Assembly (NCBI RefSeq): GCF_009938165.1
Contig: NZ_AP019649.1
Location: 2,604,001-2,668,000, forward strand
DNA length: 64,000 nucleotides
Direction of reading: 5' to 3'
Source: Vibrio taketomensis
GTDB lineage: Bacteria > Pseudomonadota > Gammaproteobacteria > Enterobacterales > Vibrionaceae
The position numbers and the translations under genes were made by a program. Under the pieces are notes generated by a model, which saw only the letters and a program-made list of their open reading frames with translations, was not told the origin of the DNA and searched no databases. This document shows positions 9,380 to 20,319 of this stretch, piece after piece (the stretch's first letter is position 1; each line of letters starts with the position of its first letter).

Positions 9380-9463
9380 TCACAACGCAGCTCATTCTAT
9401 CAGAATAGAAATCGCCTTGGAACAAACAAGAAAGCGGAAGATTTCTCTCCCGCTTTACTAAAA

Positions 9464-10624
9464 TTATTTTGCGCGTGCTTCTAGCATTTCAACTGCTGGA
9501 AGAACTTTACCTTCAACGAACTCAAGGAAAGCACCGCCGCCAGTAGAGATGTAAGATACATCAGCTTTGATACCGAATTTATCGATAGCAGCTAGAGTGT
9601 CACCGCCGCCTGCTACAGAGAATGCAGGAGACTGAGCGATCGCTTCAGAAATACCTTTCGTACCTGCTTCGAAGTTTTTGAATTCGAATACACCTACAGG
9701 GCCATTCCAAAGGATAGTTTTCGCGTTTGCGATGATTTCAGCTAGAGCAGCAGTTGAATCTGGGCCAAGGTCGAAGATCATGTCGTCGTCTTGAACTTCA
9801 GAAACGTGCTTGATTTCAGCTTCTGCGTTTTCGTCAAATGCTTTTGCACACGCTACGTCAGTTGCAACTGGAATTGCACACTCTTTCATTAGTTTTTGTG
9901 CAGTTTCAACTAGGTCTGCTTCGTATAGAGACTTACCTACGTTGTGGCCTTCAGCTGCGATGAATGTGTTTGCAATACCACCGCCAACAACTAGTTGGTC
10001 AGCAATTTTAGATAGTGACTCAAGAACAGTCAGCTTAGTAGAAACTTTCGAACCACCAACGATAGCCACTAGAGGACGCTCTGGGTTGCTCATTGCTTTA
10101 CCTAGCGCTTCTAGCTCAGCAGCTAGTAGAGGGCCAGCACATGCTACGTCAGCAAACATACCAACGCCGTGAGTTGAAGCTTGTGCACGGTGAGCAGTAC
10201 CGAATGCATCCATTACGAATACGTCACATAGTGAAGCGTATTTCTTAGATAGCTCTTCGTCGTTCTTCTTCTCGCCTTTGTTGAAGCGAACGTTTTCTAG
10301 TACTACTAGTTCACCAGCGTTTAGCTCTAGGCCATCTAGGTAATCTTTAGCTAGTTTAACTTCGCAATCTAGTGCGTCGTTTAGGTAGTTAACTACAGGT
10401 TGTAGAGAGAACTCTTCAGCGTATTCACCTTCAGTTGGACGACCTAGGTGAGAAGTTACCATTACTTTCGCGCCGGCTTCTAGGCATAGCTTGATAGTTG
10501 GAAGAGATGCGATGATACGTGCATCAGAAGTTACTTTACCGTCTTTTACTGGCACGTTTAGGTCAGCACGGATGAATACACGTTTACCTGCTAGATCCAG
10601 GTCAGTCATCTTGATTACAGACAT
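9464..10624 (-). CDS. pgk: Phosphoglycerate kinase
   Basis: Glycolysis and gluconeogenesis: 1,3-bisphosphoglycerate + ADP to 3-phosphoglycerate + ATP. 386 residues, normal length. Motifs: [15 protein letters not shown] (substrate Asp/Asn region), [38 protein letters not shown], and the nucleotide-binding C-terminal [13 protein letters not shown] and [15 protein letters not shown]. The ATG at 10624 follows GAGGACAAATC; the longer frame starting at 10639 has no such site. It lies between epd and fba on the same strand (148-bp and 163-bp gaps), the classical epd-pgk-fba order. Strong codon bias indicates high expression. Confidence 0.97.
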   Translation of the reverse strand: MSVIKMTDLDLAGKRVFIRADLNVPVKDGKVTSDARIIASLPTIKLCLEAGAKVMVTSHLGRPTEGEYAEEFSLQPVVNYLNDALDCEVKLAKDYLDGLELNAGELVVLENVRFNKGEKKNDEELSKKYASLCDVFVMDAFGTAHRAQASTHGVGMFADVACAGPLLAAELEALGKAMSNPERPLVAIVGGSKVSTKLTVLESLSKIADQLVVGGGIANTFIAAEGHNVGKSLYEADLVETAQKLMKECAIPVATDVACAKAFDENAEAEIKHVSEVQDDDMIFDLGPDSTAALAEIIANAKTILWNGPVGVFEFKNFEAGTKGISEAIAQSPAFSVAGGGDTLAAIDKFGIKADVSYISTGGGAFLEFVEGKVLPAVEMLEARAK

Positions 10625-10772
10625 GATTTGTCCTCTCAAATAATAAAATAAAGTTTTTAACGACTCAGCAACCTTGCCAAGCCAATGAATTCTTTAAACT
10701 GCTTATGAATATGGAGATCGAGTTAATTTATTTCAAGGGTGAAAATAAATTTATCTGCACATTCTTGTGCGG

Positions 10773-11798
10773 CTACTTAGCATTCTGCATTGCTAATGCT
10801 GTGTCCAACATACGGTTGGCAAAGCCCCACTCGTTATCACACCACACCAACATTTTAACCAAGTGACCGTTGCTCACTCGGGTTTGCGTTCCATCAACAA
10901 TGGCACTGTGCGGATCATGATTGAAGTCCACTGAAACCAGCGGCGCTTCAGTATAGTCAACTATATTGTGTAATGTACACTGAGATGCGTTAATAATGGT
11001 TTGATTTACGTCATTAACTTTCACATTTGTATTAATTGTGACACTTAAATCCATCGCGGTCACATTAACAGTCGGCACTCGTACCGAAATTGCTTCAAAT
11101 CTGTTGGAAAATTTCGGAAATATCCTTTCAATTCCCTGATGCAACTTTGTATTAACCGGAATGATCGATTGACTCGCACTGCGCGTGCGGCGTAAATCAC
11201 TATGATAAGCGTCAATCACTTGCTGATCATTCATCGCCGAATGGATAGTGGTGATGGTGCCAGAGTCGATACCAAAGGCTTCGTCTAATACTTTGATGAT
11301 GGGCACAATACAGTTAGTCGTGCATGAGCCGTTAGAAATTATGCGTTGTTTCGCGGTGAGGGTCTCATGATTAACCCCATAAATAATGGTGTTATCGAGA
11401 TCATTGCTACCTGGGTGAGAAAACAATACTTTTTTCGCACCGGCTACAATATGCGCAAGTCCATCAGCACGGCTACCGTAAACTCCCGTGCAATCTAAAA
11501 CGATATCGACCTCAAGATCGCGCCAAGGCAACAGCTCTATGGTCGGAAGATGCAGAATACGAATTGCATCTCGTTCACCATTATCATGTTGGATATAAAG
11601 GTGTTCTTGATCATGAGCAACACGTTTGATGAATCGTCCGTGGCTCGTATCGTATTGCAATAGATGCGCCATTGCCTCTGGTTGCGCCAGTTCATTAACT
11701 GCCACCACCTTAATCTGTTGGTGCTTACCACTCTCATAGATAGCGCGTAATACATTACGACCGATTCGGCCAAATCCATTGATCGCAACTTTCAGCAT
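10773..11798 (-). CDS. epd: D-erythrose-4-phosphate dehydrogenase
   Basis: NAD-dependent oxidation of erythrose-4-phosphate to 4-phosphoerythronate, the first step of the pyridoxal-phosphate pathway through PdxB. 341 residues. The GAPDH-like Rossmann start [17 protein letters not shown] and the catalytic SNGSCTTNC near residue 155 are clear. Epd-specific features separating it from GapA include [21 protein letters not shown] and [20 protein letters not shown]. It is upstream of pgk and fba, as in E. coli, and downstream of a tkt terminator, so its promoter must lie in 11799-11860. Confidence 0.93.
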   Translation of the reverse strand: MLKVAINGFGRIGRNVLRAIYESGKHQQIKVVAVNELAQPEAMAHLLQYDTSHGRFIKRVAHDQEHLYIQHDNGERDAIRILHLPTIELLPWRDLEVDIVLDCTGVYGSRADGLAHIVAGAKKVLFSHPGSNDLDNTIIYGVNHETLTAKQRIISNGSCTTNCIVPIIKVLDEAFGIDSGTITTIHSAMNDQQVIDAYHSDLRRTRSASQSIIPVNTKLHQGIERIFPKFSNRFEAISVRVPTVNVTAMDLSVTINTNVKVNDVNQTIINASQCTLHNIVDYTEAPLVSVDFNHDPHSAIVDGTQTRVSNGHLVKMLVWCDNEWGFANRMLDTALAMQNAK

Positions 11799-11860
11799 AA
11801 TTCCATCGCCTGTTTTGTGTTGTGGCTATGAATGGTACTTGTATTCACTCTCTCTGTCAC

Positions 11861-11889
11861 AAAAAAAGCCCCGCTATCGCGAGGCTTTA
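11861..11889 (-). terminator. Terminator of tkt
   Basis: On the minus strand the stem AAAGCCTCGC / GCGGGGCTTT is followed by seven T. It separates tkt from the downstream epd-pgk-fba group. Confidence 0.85.
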
Positions 11890-11906
11890 TTCGTGTTAGC
11901 TCAGCA

Positions 11907-13901
11907 TTACGCTAGCAATTCGTTTGCAGTGTTCACCACGTTTTCAACCGTGAAGCCAAACATTTCAAACAGTTGCTCTGCTGGTGCTGACTCACCGAAG
12001 GTTGTCATACCGATGATACGGCCATCGAAACCTACATACTTGTACCAGAAGTCCGCAATGCCTGCTTCAATTGCGATGCGTGCTGTTACGTCTGATGGCA
12101 GTACTGATTCACGGTAAGCAGCGTCTTGCTTATCAAAGGCATCGGTTGATGGCATTGATACTACGCGCACAGCTTTACCTGCTGCTGTAAGCTCTTCAGC
12201 TGCTTTCACTGCTAGTTCAACTTCAGAACCAGTCGCGATAAGAATAAGCTCTGGCTTGCCAGCACAATCTTTAAGAATGTAAGCACCCTTAGCGATGTCA
12301 GCCACTTGCTCTGCTGAGCGTGGTTGTTGTGCTAGGTTTTGACGCGAGAAGATAAGCGCTGATGGACCATCTTTACGCTCAATCGCCAGTTTCCAAGCTA
12401 CTGCTGATTCAACTTGGTCACATGGACGCCATGTGCTCATGTTTGGAGTCAGACGTAGTGATGCGATTTGCTCAACGGGTTGGTGAGTTGGGCCATCTTC
12501 GCCAAGACCAATAGAGTCATGCGTGTACACTTGGATATTTTGCACTTTCATTAGTGCCGCCATACGCATTGCGTTACGAGCGTATTCCATGAACATTAGG
12601 AAGGTTGCACCGTAAGGAACGAAACCACCGTGCAGTGCGATACCGTTCATGATTGCAGTCATACCAAATTCACGTACACCGTAGTGAATGTAGTTACCAG
12701 AGAAGTCGTTTGCTTCTAGCGATTTAGAACCCGACCACATGGTTAGGTTAGACGGTGCTAAGTCAGCAGAGCCACCCATAAATTCTGGTAGCATTGCACC
12801 AAACGCTTCTAGTGCATTTTGTGATGCTTTACGTGATGCAATGTTGGCAGGGTTTGCTTGAAGGTCAGCAATGATTTGGCTTGCTTTCGCTTCCCACTCT
12901 GCAGGTAATTCACCGTTTACACGGCGTTTAAACTCGGCTGCTTCTGCTGGGTACGCCGCTGCATAAGCGTCAAATTTTGCGTTCCACGCTGCTTCTTTGT
13001 CTGCGCCTGCCGCTTTTGCATCCCACTCAGAGTATACGTCTGCAGGGATTTCAAATGCTGGGTGTTCCCAACCTAGGAATTCACGCGCTGCTTTGATTTC
13101 TTCCGCACCTAGTGGCGCGCCGTGACAGTCGTGTGAGCCAGATTTGTTTGGTGAACCAAAACCGATGATGGTTTTAGTACAGATTAGCGTTGGACGTGGG
13201 TCTGCTTTCGCCGCTTCAATCGCTGCATTGATTGCTGCAGAGTCGTGACCGTCTACTGCTGGGATTACGTGCCAGCCGTAGGCTTCAAAGCGCTTTGGTG
13301 TATCGTCAGAGAACCAACCTTCTACATGACCATCGATAGAGATACCGTTGTCATCCCAGAATGCGATGAGCTTACCAAGACCTAGCGTACCAGCAAGGGA
13401 GCATGCCTCGTGCGAGATACCTTCCATTAGACAGCCGTCGCCCATAAACACGTAAGTGTGGTGGTCAACGATGTTATGGCCTTCTTTGTTAAACTGCGCA
13501 GCCAGTGCTTTCTCTGCCATCGCCATACCAACTGCGTTAGTAATGCCTTGACCTAGTGGACCAGTCGTTGTCTCAACACCTGGTGCGTAGCCGTACTCTG
13601 GGTGACCTGGTGTTTTAGAGTGCAGTTGACGGAAATTTTTCAGATCGTCAATTGATAGCTCGTAGCCAGTTAGGTGCAATAGAGAGTAAATCAGCATTGA
13701 GCCGTGGCCGTTTGACAGTACAAAACGGTCGCGATCAGCCCACTCTGGGTTAGCTGGGTTGTGGTTTAGATGTGAACGCCAAAGTACTTCAGCGATATCA
13801 GCCATACCCATAGGTGCGCCTGGGTGACCAGAGTTAGCTTGTTGAACACCATCCATGCTTAGAGCGCGGATTGCATTGGCAAGATGTTTACGAGAAGACA
13901 T
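11907..13901 (-). CDS. tkt: Transketolase
   Basis: Thiamine-diphosphate enzyme that moves two-carbon ketol units between pentose-phosphate sugars, linking that pathway to glycolysis and supplying ribose-5-phosphate and erythrose-4-phosphate. 664 residues. Motifs: [15 protein letters not shown], the ThDP-binding [13 protein letters not shown] with the Asn of [10 protein letters not shown] about 30 residues on, [31 protein letters not shown], and [20 protein letters not shown]. The ATG at 13901 follows AGGAGCAGAC; the 13919 frame lacks a ribosome-binding site. Its product erythrose-4-phosphate is the substrate of the neighbouring epd. Confidence 0.97.
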   Translation of the reverse strand: MSSRKHLANAIRALSMDGVQQANSGHPGAPMGMADIAEVLWRSHLNHNPANPEWADRDRFVLSNGHGSMLIYSLLHLTGYELSIDDLKNFRQLHSKTPGHPEYGYAPGVETTTGPLGQGITNAVGMAMAEKALAAQFNKEGHNIVDHHTYVFMGDGCLMEGISHEACSLAGTLGLGKLIAFWDDNGISIDGHVEGWFSDDTPKRFEAYGWHVIPAVDGHDSAAINAAIEAAKADPRPTLICTKTIIGFGSPNKSGSHDCHGAPLGAEEIKAAREFLGWEHPAFEIPADVYSEWDAKAAGADKEAAWNAKFDAYAAAYPAEAAEFKRRVNGELPAEWEAKASQIIADLQANPANIASRKASQNALEAFGAMLPEFMGGSADLAPSNLTMWSGSKSLEANDFSGNYIHYGVREFGMTAIMNGIALHGGFVPYGATFLMFMEYARNAMRMAALMKVQNIQVYTHDSIGLGEDGPTHQPVEQIASLRLTPNMSTWRPCDQVESAVAWKLAIERKDGPSALIFSRQNLAQQPRSAEQVADIAKGAYILKDCAGKPELILIATGSEVELAVKAAEELTAAGKAVRVVSMPSTDAFDKQDAAYRESVLPSDVTARIAIEAGIADFWYKYVGFDGRIIGMTTFGESAPAEQLFEMFGFTVENVVNTANELLA

Positions 13902-13983
13902 GTCTGCTCCTGAGTGCAAGTAAGCGAGTTTATTGTTCGAGGGAGTTATTGTGCGCGTATTCTCTCAAAGCCCCAACAGCACT

Positions 13984-13995
13984 GCAAACGTTTTC
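13984..13995. promoter_or_regulatory. LacI/PurR-type operator upstream of tkt
   Basis: GCAAACGTTTTC, a near-palindrome matching most of the PurR consensus core, 83 bp upstream of the tkt start. Regulation by PurR is an inference. Confidence 0.4.
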
Positions 13996-14069
13996 CAGAC
14001 AAAAAACAGACAAAATTTCGGATAATTTCCGCGAAATTGTTAAATACAACACTAATATCAAATTTGCAT

Positions 14070-14081
14070 GCAAACGTTTGT
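14070..14081. promoter_or_regulatory. Second LacI/PurR-type operator between tkt and metK
   Basis: GCAAACGTTTGT, in the context AT-GCAAACGTTTGT-TT, matches all but one defined position of the PurR consensus ANGCAANCGNTTNCNT. It lies 86 bp from the first site, a spacing that would allow looping. Confidence 0.42.
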
Positions 14082-14127
14082 TTCGCTCTTTTCAAAAAGA
14101 GTAATTGTAACCAAGCGAATTTAAAAT

Positions 14128-14143
14128 AGACGTCTAGATGTAG
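14128..14143. promoter_or_regulatory. Tandem Met boxes (MetJ operator) of metK
   Basis: AGACGTCT (perfect Met box, 14128-14135) directly abuts AGATGTAG (14136-14143). MetJ, with S-adenosylmethionine as corepressor, binds two or more adjacent 8-bp boxes. Placement 70-85 bp before the metK ATG fits feedback repression of SAM synthesis. Confidence 0.8.
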
Positions 14144-14214
14144 AAACACCTACACTCCTTAAGATTATTTTTAGTACGGGAAACTCCTGTACAAGCGACA
14201 AAAGTGGAGCTCAC

Positions 14215-15369
14215 ATGGCTAAGCACCTATTTACTTCTGAGTCTGTTTCAGAAGGCCATCCAGACAAAATTGCAGACCAGATCTCTGATGCGGTTCTTGA
14301 TGCGATCCTAGAACAAGACCCGAAAGCACGTGTTGCGTGTGAGACCTACGTAAAAACCGGTATGGTAATGGTTGGTGGCGAGATCACGACTTCTGCATGG
14401 GTCGATATCGAAGAACTGACTCGTGAAACGGTACGTGAAATTGGTTACGTGCATTCAGACATGGGCTTTGATGCTAACTCTTGTGCAGTCCTAAACACCA
14501 TCGGTAAACAATCGCCAGACATCAACCAAGGCGTTGATAAAACAGATCCAAAAGAGCAAGGCGCTGGTGACCAAGGCATCATGTTCGGTTACGCATGTAA
14601 CGAAACTGACGTTCTTATGCCCGCACCAATCACTTACTCACATCGTCTGGTTCAACGCCAAGCAGAAGTGCGTAAAAACGGTACACTAGATTGGCTACGT
14701 CCTGACGCAAAATCTCAGGTAACGTTCCAATACGATCAAGGTAAGATCGTAGGTATCGATGCGGTTGTTCTTTCAACGCAACACTGTGATTCAATCTCTA
14801 CACCAGATCTTCGCGAAGCGGTAATGGAAGAGATCATCAAGCCAGTTCTTCCTTCAGAATGGCTAAACAAAGAAACTAAATACTTCATCAACCCAACTGG
14901 CCGTTTCGTTATCGGTGGTCCAATGGGTGACTGTGGTCTGACTGGGCGTAAAATCATCGTAGATACATACGGCGGCGCAGCTCGTCACGGTGGCGGTGCA
15001 TTCTCAGGTAAAGATCCATCGAAAGTAGACCGCAGTGCAGCATACGCGGCGCGTTACGTAGCGAAAAACATCGTAGCGGCTGGCATGGCTGACCGTTGTG
15101 AGATTCAACTTTCTTACGCAATCGGTGTAGCGGATCCAACGTCTATCATGATCGAAACGTTTGGTACTGAAAAAGTATCACACGACATCATCATCGAAGC
15201 CGTGCGTCAGTTCTTCGATCTACGTCCATACGGTCTACAAGAAATGTTGAACCTACTGCAACCAATCTACAAAAAGACGGCTGCATACGGTCACTTCGGT
15301 CGTGAAGAGTTCCCTTGGGAAGCAACCGACAAAGCAGCAATGCTACGCGACTTCGCTGGTATCAAATAA
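14215..15369 (+). CDS. metK: S-adenosylmethionine synthetase
   Basis: Makes SAM from methionine and ATP, cytosolic tetramer. 384 residues, standard length. Motifs: [17 protein letters not shown] (ATP and metal binding), the hexapeptide region [12 protein letters not shown], and the P-loop-like [19 protein letters not shown]. The ATG follows GTGGAGCTCAC. It diverges from tkt, carries MetJ operators upstream, and ends at its own terminator. Confidence 0.97.
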   Translation: MAKHLFTSESVSEGHPDKIADQISDAVLDAILEQDPKARVACETYVKTGMVMVGGEITTSAWVDIEELTRETVREIGYVHSDMGFDANSCAVLNTIGKQSPDINQGVDKTDPKEQGAGDQGIMFGYACNETDVLMPAPITYSHRLVQRQAEVRKNGTLDWLRPDAKSQVTFQYDQGKIVGIDAVVLSTQHCDSISTPDLREAVMEEIIKPVLPSEWLNKETKYFINPTGRFVIGGPMGDCGLTGRKIIVDTYGGAARHGGGAFSGKDPSKVDRSAAYAARYVAKNIVAAGMADRCEIQLSYAIGVADPTSIMIETFGTEKVSHDIIIEAVRQFFDLRPYGLQEMLNLLQPIYKKTAAYGHFGREEFPWEATDKAAMLRDFAGIK

Positions 15370-15700
15370 CACCTCATACCAGCCTCACTGAATGTGATTG
15401 ATTTATCAGCCCTCGCTACTGCGAGGGCTTTTTTATTGCTTCTCTATTTTCAATCATTCCTGCCGCAGCTTTCGATTGGCGAATAATTTGTAAATTTTCC
15501 GATCTCTGTTAATAGTTAAAAAAAAAGTTATTTGTAACGCACAAAACCATGATGCAGCTCACGAAGCGTACACCTACTGGAACAGGTAAAGAGTCTGAGG
15601 AAGTTTCCTACCGGTGTCACTCGATGTCTTAACGTTAGCCTACATCATTCATAGCCACGCAGCGCTAGTTGCATCAGTGAGAGACAATCAAGGAGGAGAC
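15370..15700. other. 331-bp gap between metK and the DUF2189 gene
   Basis: Contains the metK terminator and presumably the promoter of the DUF2189 gene. The coding frame continues upstream to a GTG at 15614, but that stretch has no ribosome-binding site and no family similarity. Nothing else recognised. Confidence 0.5.
15408..15435 (+). terminator. Terminator of metK
   Basis: AGCCCTCGC / GCGAGGGCT with loop TACT, followed by a T run. Confidence 0.9.
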
Positions 15701-16501
15701 ATGCCTCGAACGGTAAATAATCCATCAGAACTTAAGCAGGATCGGAAACACGTGCCCAATCATGAGTACGCGCGCACGTTCCCCTGTAATACAGTCAGCA
15801 TTAGTGCCCCATTCCATTGGCTGGCGCTTGGACTGCACGACTTTGTACGCTTGCCGCTGATCAGTGCTTTCTACGGTATCTGCTTTATGGCCGCAGCAGT
15901 CGGCATCGTGTTGCTGGTGCAATGGCAAGGCACCCACTTAGTGATCATGCCAAGCCTCGTGGTCTATATGTTGATTGGCCCTTTTCTCGCACTCGGCCTC
16001 TACGATGCTAGTTGGGCGCGAGAGCGAGGTCATAACCCTAACCTGATGCACTCCATCAAGGCAATTGGCCGCAACTCAAGCTCACAATGGGCCTTTGCCG
16101 TACTGTTGGCGGTATGCATGATATTCTGGATGCGTATTGCTGCGCTATTGCATGCTCTCTACCCTTCAGTTCAAGGCGCCCCACTAACTGACTTTTTGCC
16201 TTTCTTAATGATTGGATCGATCGTCGGCTTCGTTTTAGCTTGCGCGGTATTTAGCATCTCTGCGTTTTCTATTCCTCTGATGATGGAACGGAGAGTGGAT
16301 ATGATGACGGCAGTGTTTACCAGTTTTCACGCCGTACGCTCCAATATCCCAGCCATGGCAGTATGGGCGGCGATTATCTGCGGCGGCATTCTCATTGGTT
16401 TTGCTACCTATGGTATCGGCATGTTGTTCACCATGCCGATTCTTGGCTATGCCACTTGGCACGGTTACCATGAAGTGATTAAGAAAAAGCATCATCCTTA
16501 A
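15701..16501 (+). CDS. DUF2189 integral membrane protein
   Basis: 266-residue inner-membrane protein of unknown function. A hydrophilic N terminus of about 45 residues is followed by roughly six membrane segments. The conserved PFHWLALGLHDFVRLPLISAF region, then GPFLALGLYDASWARERGHNP, are typical of the DUF2189 family. The ATG at 15701 has a perfect AAGGAGGAGAC ribosome-binding site, so I prefer it to the upstream GTG (15614). It stands alone between metK and the SprT-like gene. DUF2189 genes in other proteobacteria are often near respiratory oxidase genes, but nothing here supports such a link. Confidence 0.8.
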   Translation: MPRTVNNPSELKQDRKHVPNHEYARTFPCNTVSISAPFHWLALGLHDFVRLPLISAFYGICFMAAAVGIVLLVQWQGTHLVIMPSLVVYMLIGPFLALGLYDASWARERGHNPNLMHSIKAIGRNSSSQWAFAVLLAVCMIFWMRIAALLHALYPSVQGAPLTDFLPFLMIGSIVGFVLACAVFSISAFSIPLMMERRVDMMTAVFTSFHAVRSNIPAMAVWAAIICGGILIGFATYGIGMLFTMPILGYATWHGYHEVIKKKHHP

Positions 16502-16585
16502 CAGATAAGTTTTATCACGCTATTATGCCTCAGCCCAGCCCATTTGCTGGGCTGAATTGTCTCTGGCACTACCCTTAGGATCATC

Positions 16586-17083
16586 GTGGATATAGAACTT
16601 CGCTATCGAGCTCAACAAAAAGTCACTCACTGCTTACAGTTAGCGGAACAGGCATTTAAGCGCTCTTTTCCTAAACCTATTTTACGCTTCGCTCTGCGTG
16701 GAAAAGCGGCGGGTAAAGCTTATCTGCAACTCAACGAGATTCGCCTTAATTCAGTGTTGTTCATTGAAAACCAAAGCGCTTTTCTAGAAGAAGTGATTCC
16801 ACATGAAGTTGCTCACCTGATCACTTATCAAGTATACGGCCGAGTGCGTCCACACGGCAGAGAATGGCAAGGGGTAATGGAGTCCGTATTTGGCATTGCC
16901 GCCAATACGACTCATTCCTTTAACGTCAATTCGGTCCAAGGAAAAACCTTTGAGTACCAGTGCCAATGTACTCAATACCCACTCTCTATTCGTCGTCATA
17001 ATAAAGTGATTCGTCATCAAGCCAGTTATCGCTGCCAAAAATGTCAGCAGCTGTTGAGCTTTACTGGTCGCCAGCTATCCTAA
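16586..17083 (+). CDS. sprT: SprT-family zinc metallopeptidase-like protein
   Basis: 165 residues. The SprT domain carries the zinc motif HEVAH (near residue 72) followed by [15 protein letters not shown], which supplies the third ligand. The C-terminal zinc ribbon has C-x-C (YQCQCTQYP) and C-x2-C (YRCQKCQQL). The fold resembles the eukaryotic DNA-protein-crosslink protease SPRTN; the function of the bacterial protein is not settled. Start GTG at 16586 after AGGATC. It precedes the endonuclease gene, the usual sprT-endA order in gammaproteobacteria. Confidence 0.88.
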   Translation: MDIELRYRAQQKVTHCLQLAEQAFKRSFPKPILRFALRGKAAGKAYLQLNEIRLNSVLFIENQSAFLEEVIPHEVAHLITYQVYGRVRPHGREWQGVMESVFGIAANTTHSFNVNSVQGKTFEYQCQCTQYPLSIRRHNKVIRHQASYRCQKCQQLLSFTGRQLS

Positions 17084-17158
17084 TTGTAAAATTATCAGCG
17101 AAAAGAAGATAAATTGAGTGTTATGATGCAAAAAGCCATTCTTTGTTAATACTTTTTG

Positions 17159-17878
17159 ATGCGTAAACTTTTATCTCTTTTACTGGTTATTACAGCCAGC
17201 AGCGCGATTGCTGCGCCACCAACCTCTTTCTCTGCCGCCAAACGCGAAGCAGTTTCTATCTACAAAGATCTGGAGAAAGATATTAACTACAACACCAGTT
17301 TTTACTGCGGCTGTGATATCAATTGGCAAGGTAAGAAAGGTGTGCCAGATCTTGACGGCTGCGGTTACAAAATTCGCAAACAAACGCAGAAAGTACGCGC
17401 CACTCGCATCGAGTGGGAACATGTAGTCCCTGCATGGCAATTTGGTCATCAATTGAAGTGTTGGCAAGATGGTGGTCGCAAAAACTGTTCACGTCGTGAT
17501 AAACAATTTAAGCGAATGGAAGCCGACCTACATAACCTCACCCCTGCTATCGGCGAGGTCAATGGTGACCGTTCTAACTTTAACTTTAGCCAATGGAACG
17601 GTGTAGATGGTGTGACGTATGGTCGCTGTGAGATGCAAGTTAACTTTAAACAGCGCCAAGTAATGCCACCAGATCGCGCTCGCGGATCGATCGCTCGAAC
17701 TTACCTTTACATGAGTCAAGAATATGGCTTCAAGCTCTCCAAACAGCAACGTAACCTCATGACGGCATGGAACAAAACCTACCCGGCAAAGGCTTGGGAA
17801 TGTGAACGTGATAAGCGTATTGCCAAGGTTCAAGGCAACCACAACCCATTTGTGGTTGAAGCCTGCCGCAAGCTATAA
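17159..17878 (+). CDS. endA: Endonuclease I family periplasmic/secreted nuclease (EndA/Dns)
   Basis: 239 residues starting [20 protein letters not shown], a clear signal peptide. Mature enzyme of the Endonuclease_1 family: [11 protein letters not shown] holds the catalytic His of the beta-beta-alpha metal fold, and [20 protein letters not shown] is the second signature. Eight Cys (for example in FYCGCDINW and DLDGCGY) suggest disulfide stabilisation. The Vibrio homologue Dns degrades extracellular DNA and limits natural transformation in V. cholerae, where HapR represses it at high cell density. No strong ribosome-binding site; ATG chosen over the adjacent TTG. Confidence 0.92.
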   Translation: MRKLLSLLLVITASSAIAAPPTSFSAAKREAVSIYKDLEKDINYNTSFYCGCDINWQGKKGVPDLDGCGYKIRKQTQKVRATRIEWEHVVPAWQFGHQLKCWQDGGRKNCSRRDKQFKRMEADLHNLTPAIGEVNGDRSNFNFSQWNGVDGVTYGRCEMQVNFKQRQVMPPDRARGSIARTYLYMSQEYGFKLSKQQRNLMTAWNKTYPAKAWECERDKRIAKVQGNHNPFVVEACRKL

Positions 17879-17968
17879 ACATCGGTTAGGCAGAGCGCCC
17901 CTTGTTTTTTCTGCCTAACGCATCCATGTTATTCTCTATAAAACTCAACTACGTTGGAACGATTACCG

Positions 17969-18700
17969 ATGCGTATTCCTCGAATTTATCACCCAGAAAC
18001 CATTCACCAACTTGGCATCGTGGCATTAAGCGAAGATGCAGCCGGCCATATTGGCCGCGTACTGCGCATGCAAGTCGGTCAAGAAGTGTTGCTATTTGAT
18101 GGCTGCGGCGCCGAGTTTCCGGCTGTTATCAGTGCTGTATCAAAAAAATCGGTGGAAGTAGAAGTCACCGAGCGTATTGAACGTAGCTGTGAATCACCAT
18201 TAGATCTGCATTTAGGTCAGGTTGTTTCTCGTGGTGACAAAATGGAATTCACCATTCAAAAATCGGTTGAGCTTGGTGTGAATACCATCACTCCGCTGAT
18301 CTCTGAGCGCTGCGGCGTAAAACTCGATCAAAAGCGCTTTGAGAAAAAACTTGAACAGTGGCAAAAAATTGCTATCAGCGCTTGTGAACAATGCGGCCGT
18401 AATACCGTGCCAGAAATTCGCCCAATTATGAAATTGGAAGATTGGTGCGCTGAAGAGTATGACGGTTTGAAACTCAACCTTCACCCACGCGCTAAATACT
18501 CAATCAATACACTACCAACACCCGTTGAAAAAGTACGCTTGTTAATCGGTCCAGAAGGCGGCTTATCCGCTCAAGAGATCGATATGACCCAAGAATACCA
18601 ATTTGAAGAAACACTGCTAGGCCCTCGCGTTTTACGCACTGAGACCGCAGCGTTAACGGCAATTACCGCCCTACAAGTTCGCTTTGGCGATCTTGGCTAA
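17969..18700 (+). CDS. rsmE: 16S rRNA m3U1498 methyltransferase
   Basis: 243-residue SPOUT-class enzyme that methylates N3 of U1498 in 16S rRNA. The N-terminal PUA-like domain begins [10 protein letters not shown]. The C-terminal trefoil-knot SAM site shows [15 protein letters not shown] and [23 protein letters not shown] at 17969 chosen over TTG at 17954 because family members start with MR(I/V)PR. It ends 12 bp before gshB, so the two are cotranscribed. Confidence 0.95.
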   Translation: MRIPRIYHPETIHQLGIVALSEDAAGHIGRVLRMQVGQEVLLFDGCGAEFPAVISAVSKKSVEVEVTERIERSCESPLDLHLGQVVSRGDKMEFTIQKSVELGVNTITPLISERCGVKLDQKRFEKKLEQWQKIAISACEQCGRNTVPEIRPIMKLEDWCAEEYDGLKLNLHPRAKYSINTLPTPVEKVRLLIGPEGGLSAQEIDMTQEYQFEETLLGPRVLRTETAALTAITALQVRFGDLG

Positions 18701-18712
18701 TCGGAGAAGATC

Positions 18713-19660
18713 ATGATCAAACTTGGCATCGTGATGGACCCTATTTCGTCCATCAACATCAAAAAGGACTCTAGCTTTGCAATGCTGCTAGAAGCGCAAC
18801 GTCGTGGCTATGAAATCCACTACATGGAAATGAATGATCTGCACCTAGACCAAGGTGTGGCAATTGCTGATACCAAAATCGTTGAGCTTAAAGAAGATCC
18901 AAACGGTTGGTACGAGTTTAAGTCCGAGCAAACCATTAAGCTGGCTGATTTAGATGCGGTACTGATGCGTAAAGATCCGCCTTTCGACACCGAATACATC
19001 TACGCGACTTACATTCTTGAGCGTGCTGAAGACGAAGGTGCATTGATCGTTAACAAACCGCAAAGTCTGCGTGACTGTAACGAAAAATTGTTCACGGCTT
19101 GGTTCCCAGAACTGACACCAACCACCATCGTGACACGCAAAGCAGAGAAAATTAAAGCCTTCCGTGAAGAGCATGGCGATGTGATCCTTAAGCCGCTGGA
19201 TGGCATGGGTGGCGCATCAATTTTCCGCGTAAAAGAAAACGATCCAAACGTTTCAGTCATCATTGAAACACTGACTAATCTGGGCCAAAACTACGCAATG
19301 GCACAAACGTTCGTGCCAGATATCAGCAATGGCGATAAACGTATCCTAGTGGTGGATGGCGAGCCAATGCCTTACTGTCTAGCGCGCATTCCAGCTAAAG
19401 GTGAAACCCGCGGTAACTTGGCGGCAGGTGGTCGTGGTGAAGCGCGTCCTCTGAGTGAAACAGATAAAAAGATCGCTGAAGCTGTAGCGCCTACACTTAA
19501 AGAAAAAGGTCTGATCTTTGTTGGCCTCGATGTCATTGGCGACAAGCTAACTGAAATCAACGTGACCAGCCCAACCTGTATTCGCGAAATCGAAGCTGCC
19601 TTTGATATCTCGATCACGGGCAAATTGATGGATGCCATTGAACGTCGCGTGAATAAGTAA
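18713..19660 (+). CDS. gshB: Glutathione synthetase
   Basis: ATP-dependent ligation of gamma-glutamylcysteine and glycine, the last step of glutathione synthesis. 315 residues, standard. Starts KLGIVMDPISSINIKKDS; ATP-grasp motifs VILKPLDGMGGASIF and DVIGDKLTEINVTSPTC are clear. ATG follows GGAGAAGATC. Middle of the rsmE-gshB-yqgE-ruvX cluster. Confidence 0.97.
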   Translation: MIKLGIVMDPISSINIKKDSSFAMLLEAQRRGYEIHYMEMNDLHLDQGVAIADTKIVELKEDPNGWYEFKSEQTIKLADLDAVLMRKDPPFDTEYIYATYILERAEDEGALIVNKPQSLRDCNEKLFTAWFPELTPTTIVTRKAEKIKAFREEHGDVILKPLDGMGGASIFRVKENDPNVSVIIETLTNLGQNYAMAQTFVPDISNGDKRILVVDGEPMPYCLARIPAKGETRGNLAAGGRGEARPLSETDKKIAEAVAPTLKEKGLIFVGLDVIGDKLTEINVTSPTCIREIEAAFDISITGKLMDAIERRVNK

Positions 19661-19715
19661 AATCCATATGGGGCGCCTGCCGCCCCAACTTGGCTTGACA
19701 TAAGGCTGGATTGTT

Positions 19716-20279
19716 ATGAATTTGACTAACCACTTTTTGGTTGCGATGCCGGGGATGAAAGATCCCTATTTCAAGCGCAGCGTTATTTACATTTGTGAAC
19801 ACAATCAAGATGGTGCGATGGGTCTGATGATCAGCTCACCAATTGAGATCACGGTCGGCAAAATGCTCGAGCAAGTCGATGTGCAACCCGTGCACCCTCA
19901 ACTTAAAACCGATAACTTGGCGATGCCGGTACTTAACGGTGGTCCAGTATCTGAAGATCGTGGTTTTATTCTCCACCAGCCGAAAGATCGCTACGAATCC
20001 AGTATCCAAATGACAGATCACATTTCCGTCACCACCTCAAAAGACATTTTGAGTGTGCTCGGTACTGAAGCAGAACCAAACCAATACTTAGTTGCACTCG
20101 GTTATTCCGGTTGGGAAGCGGGTCAACTGGAAGTCGAACTTGCTGAGAATTCATGGCTGACAGTTGAAGCCGATCCGAGCGTGATTTTCGATACGCCAGT
20201 GAGTGACCGTTGGCAAAAAGCGGTACAGATGCTGGGAATCGATGTCGCACAGCTCTCTAGCGATATTGGCCACGCATAA
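19716..20279 (+). CDS. yqgE: YqgE/AlgH family protein (DUF179)
   Basis: 187 residues, UPF0301/DUF179. The N-terminal signature [21 protein letters not shown] is diagnostic, and [16 protein letters not shown] follows. Biochemical function unknown; often the immediate upstream neighbour of ruvX, as here (40-bp gap). Cytosolic, no signal peptide. Confidence 0.93.
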   Translation: MNLTNHFLVAMPGMKDPYFKRSVIYICEHNQDGAMGLMISSPIEITVGKMLEQVDVQPVHPQLKTDNLAMPVLNGGPVSEDRGFILHQPKDRYESSIQMTDHISVTTSKDILSVLGTEAEPNQYLVALGYSGWEAGQLEVELAENSWLTVEADPSVIFDTPVSDRWQKAVQMLGIDVAQLSSDIGHA

Positions 20280-20319
20280 TCGACCAACCCATTACCTATT
20301 TATTTTTGAAGTAAGCACT

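Larger units (their letters stand above)
13902..14214. other. 313-bp divergent regulatory region between tkt and metK
   Basis: Contains two PurR/LacI-type sites (13984-13995 and 14070-14081) and the tandem Met boxes (14128-14143). Small ORFs here have no ribosome-binding site or recognisable sequence and are not credible genes. Confidence 0.6.

Noticed and set aside
10740..10772. Possible terminator between epd and pgk
   Set aside because: Only a weak GCACA/TGTGC stem without a direct T run; does not justify a terminator call.
11779..12117. 112-residue plus-strand ORF over the epd/tkt junction
   Set aside because: It runs through the tkt terminator and the tkt coding frame; shadow of tkt.
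13871..14149. Small ORFs between tkt and metK on both strands
   Set aside because: They cross the operator sites, overlap the tkt start, and have no recognisable protein features.
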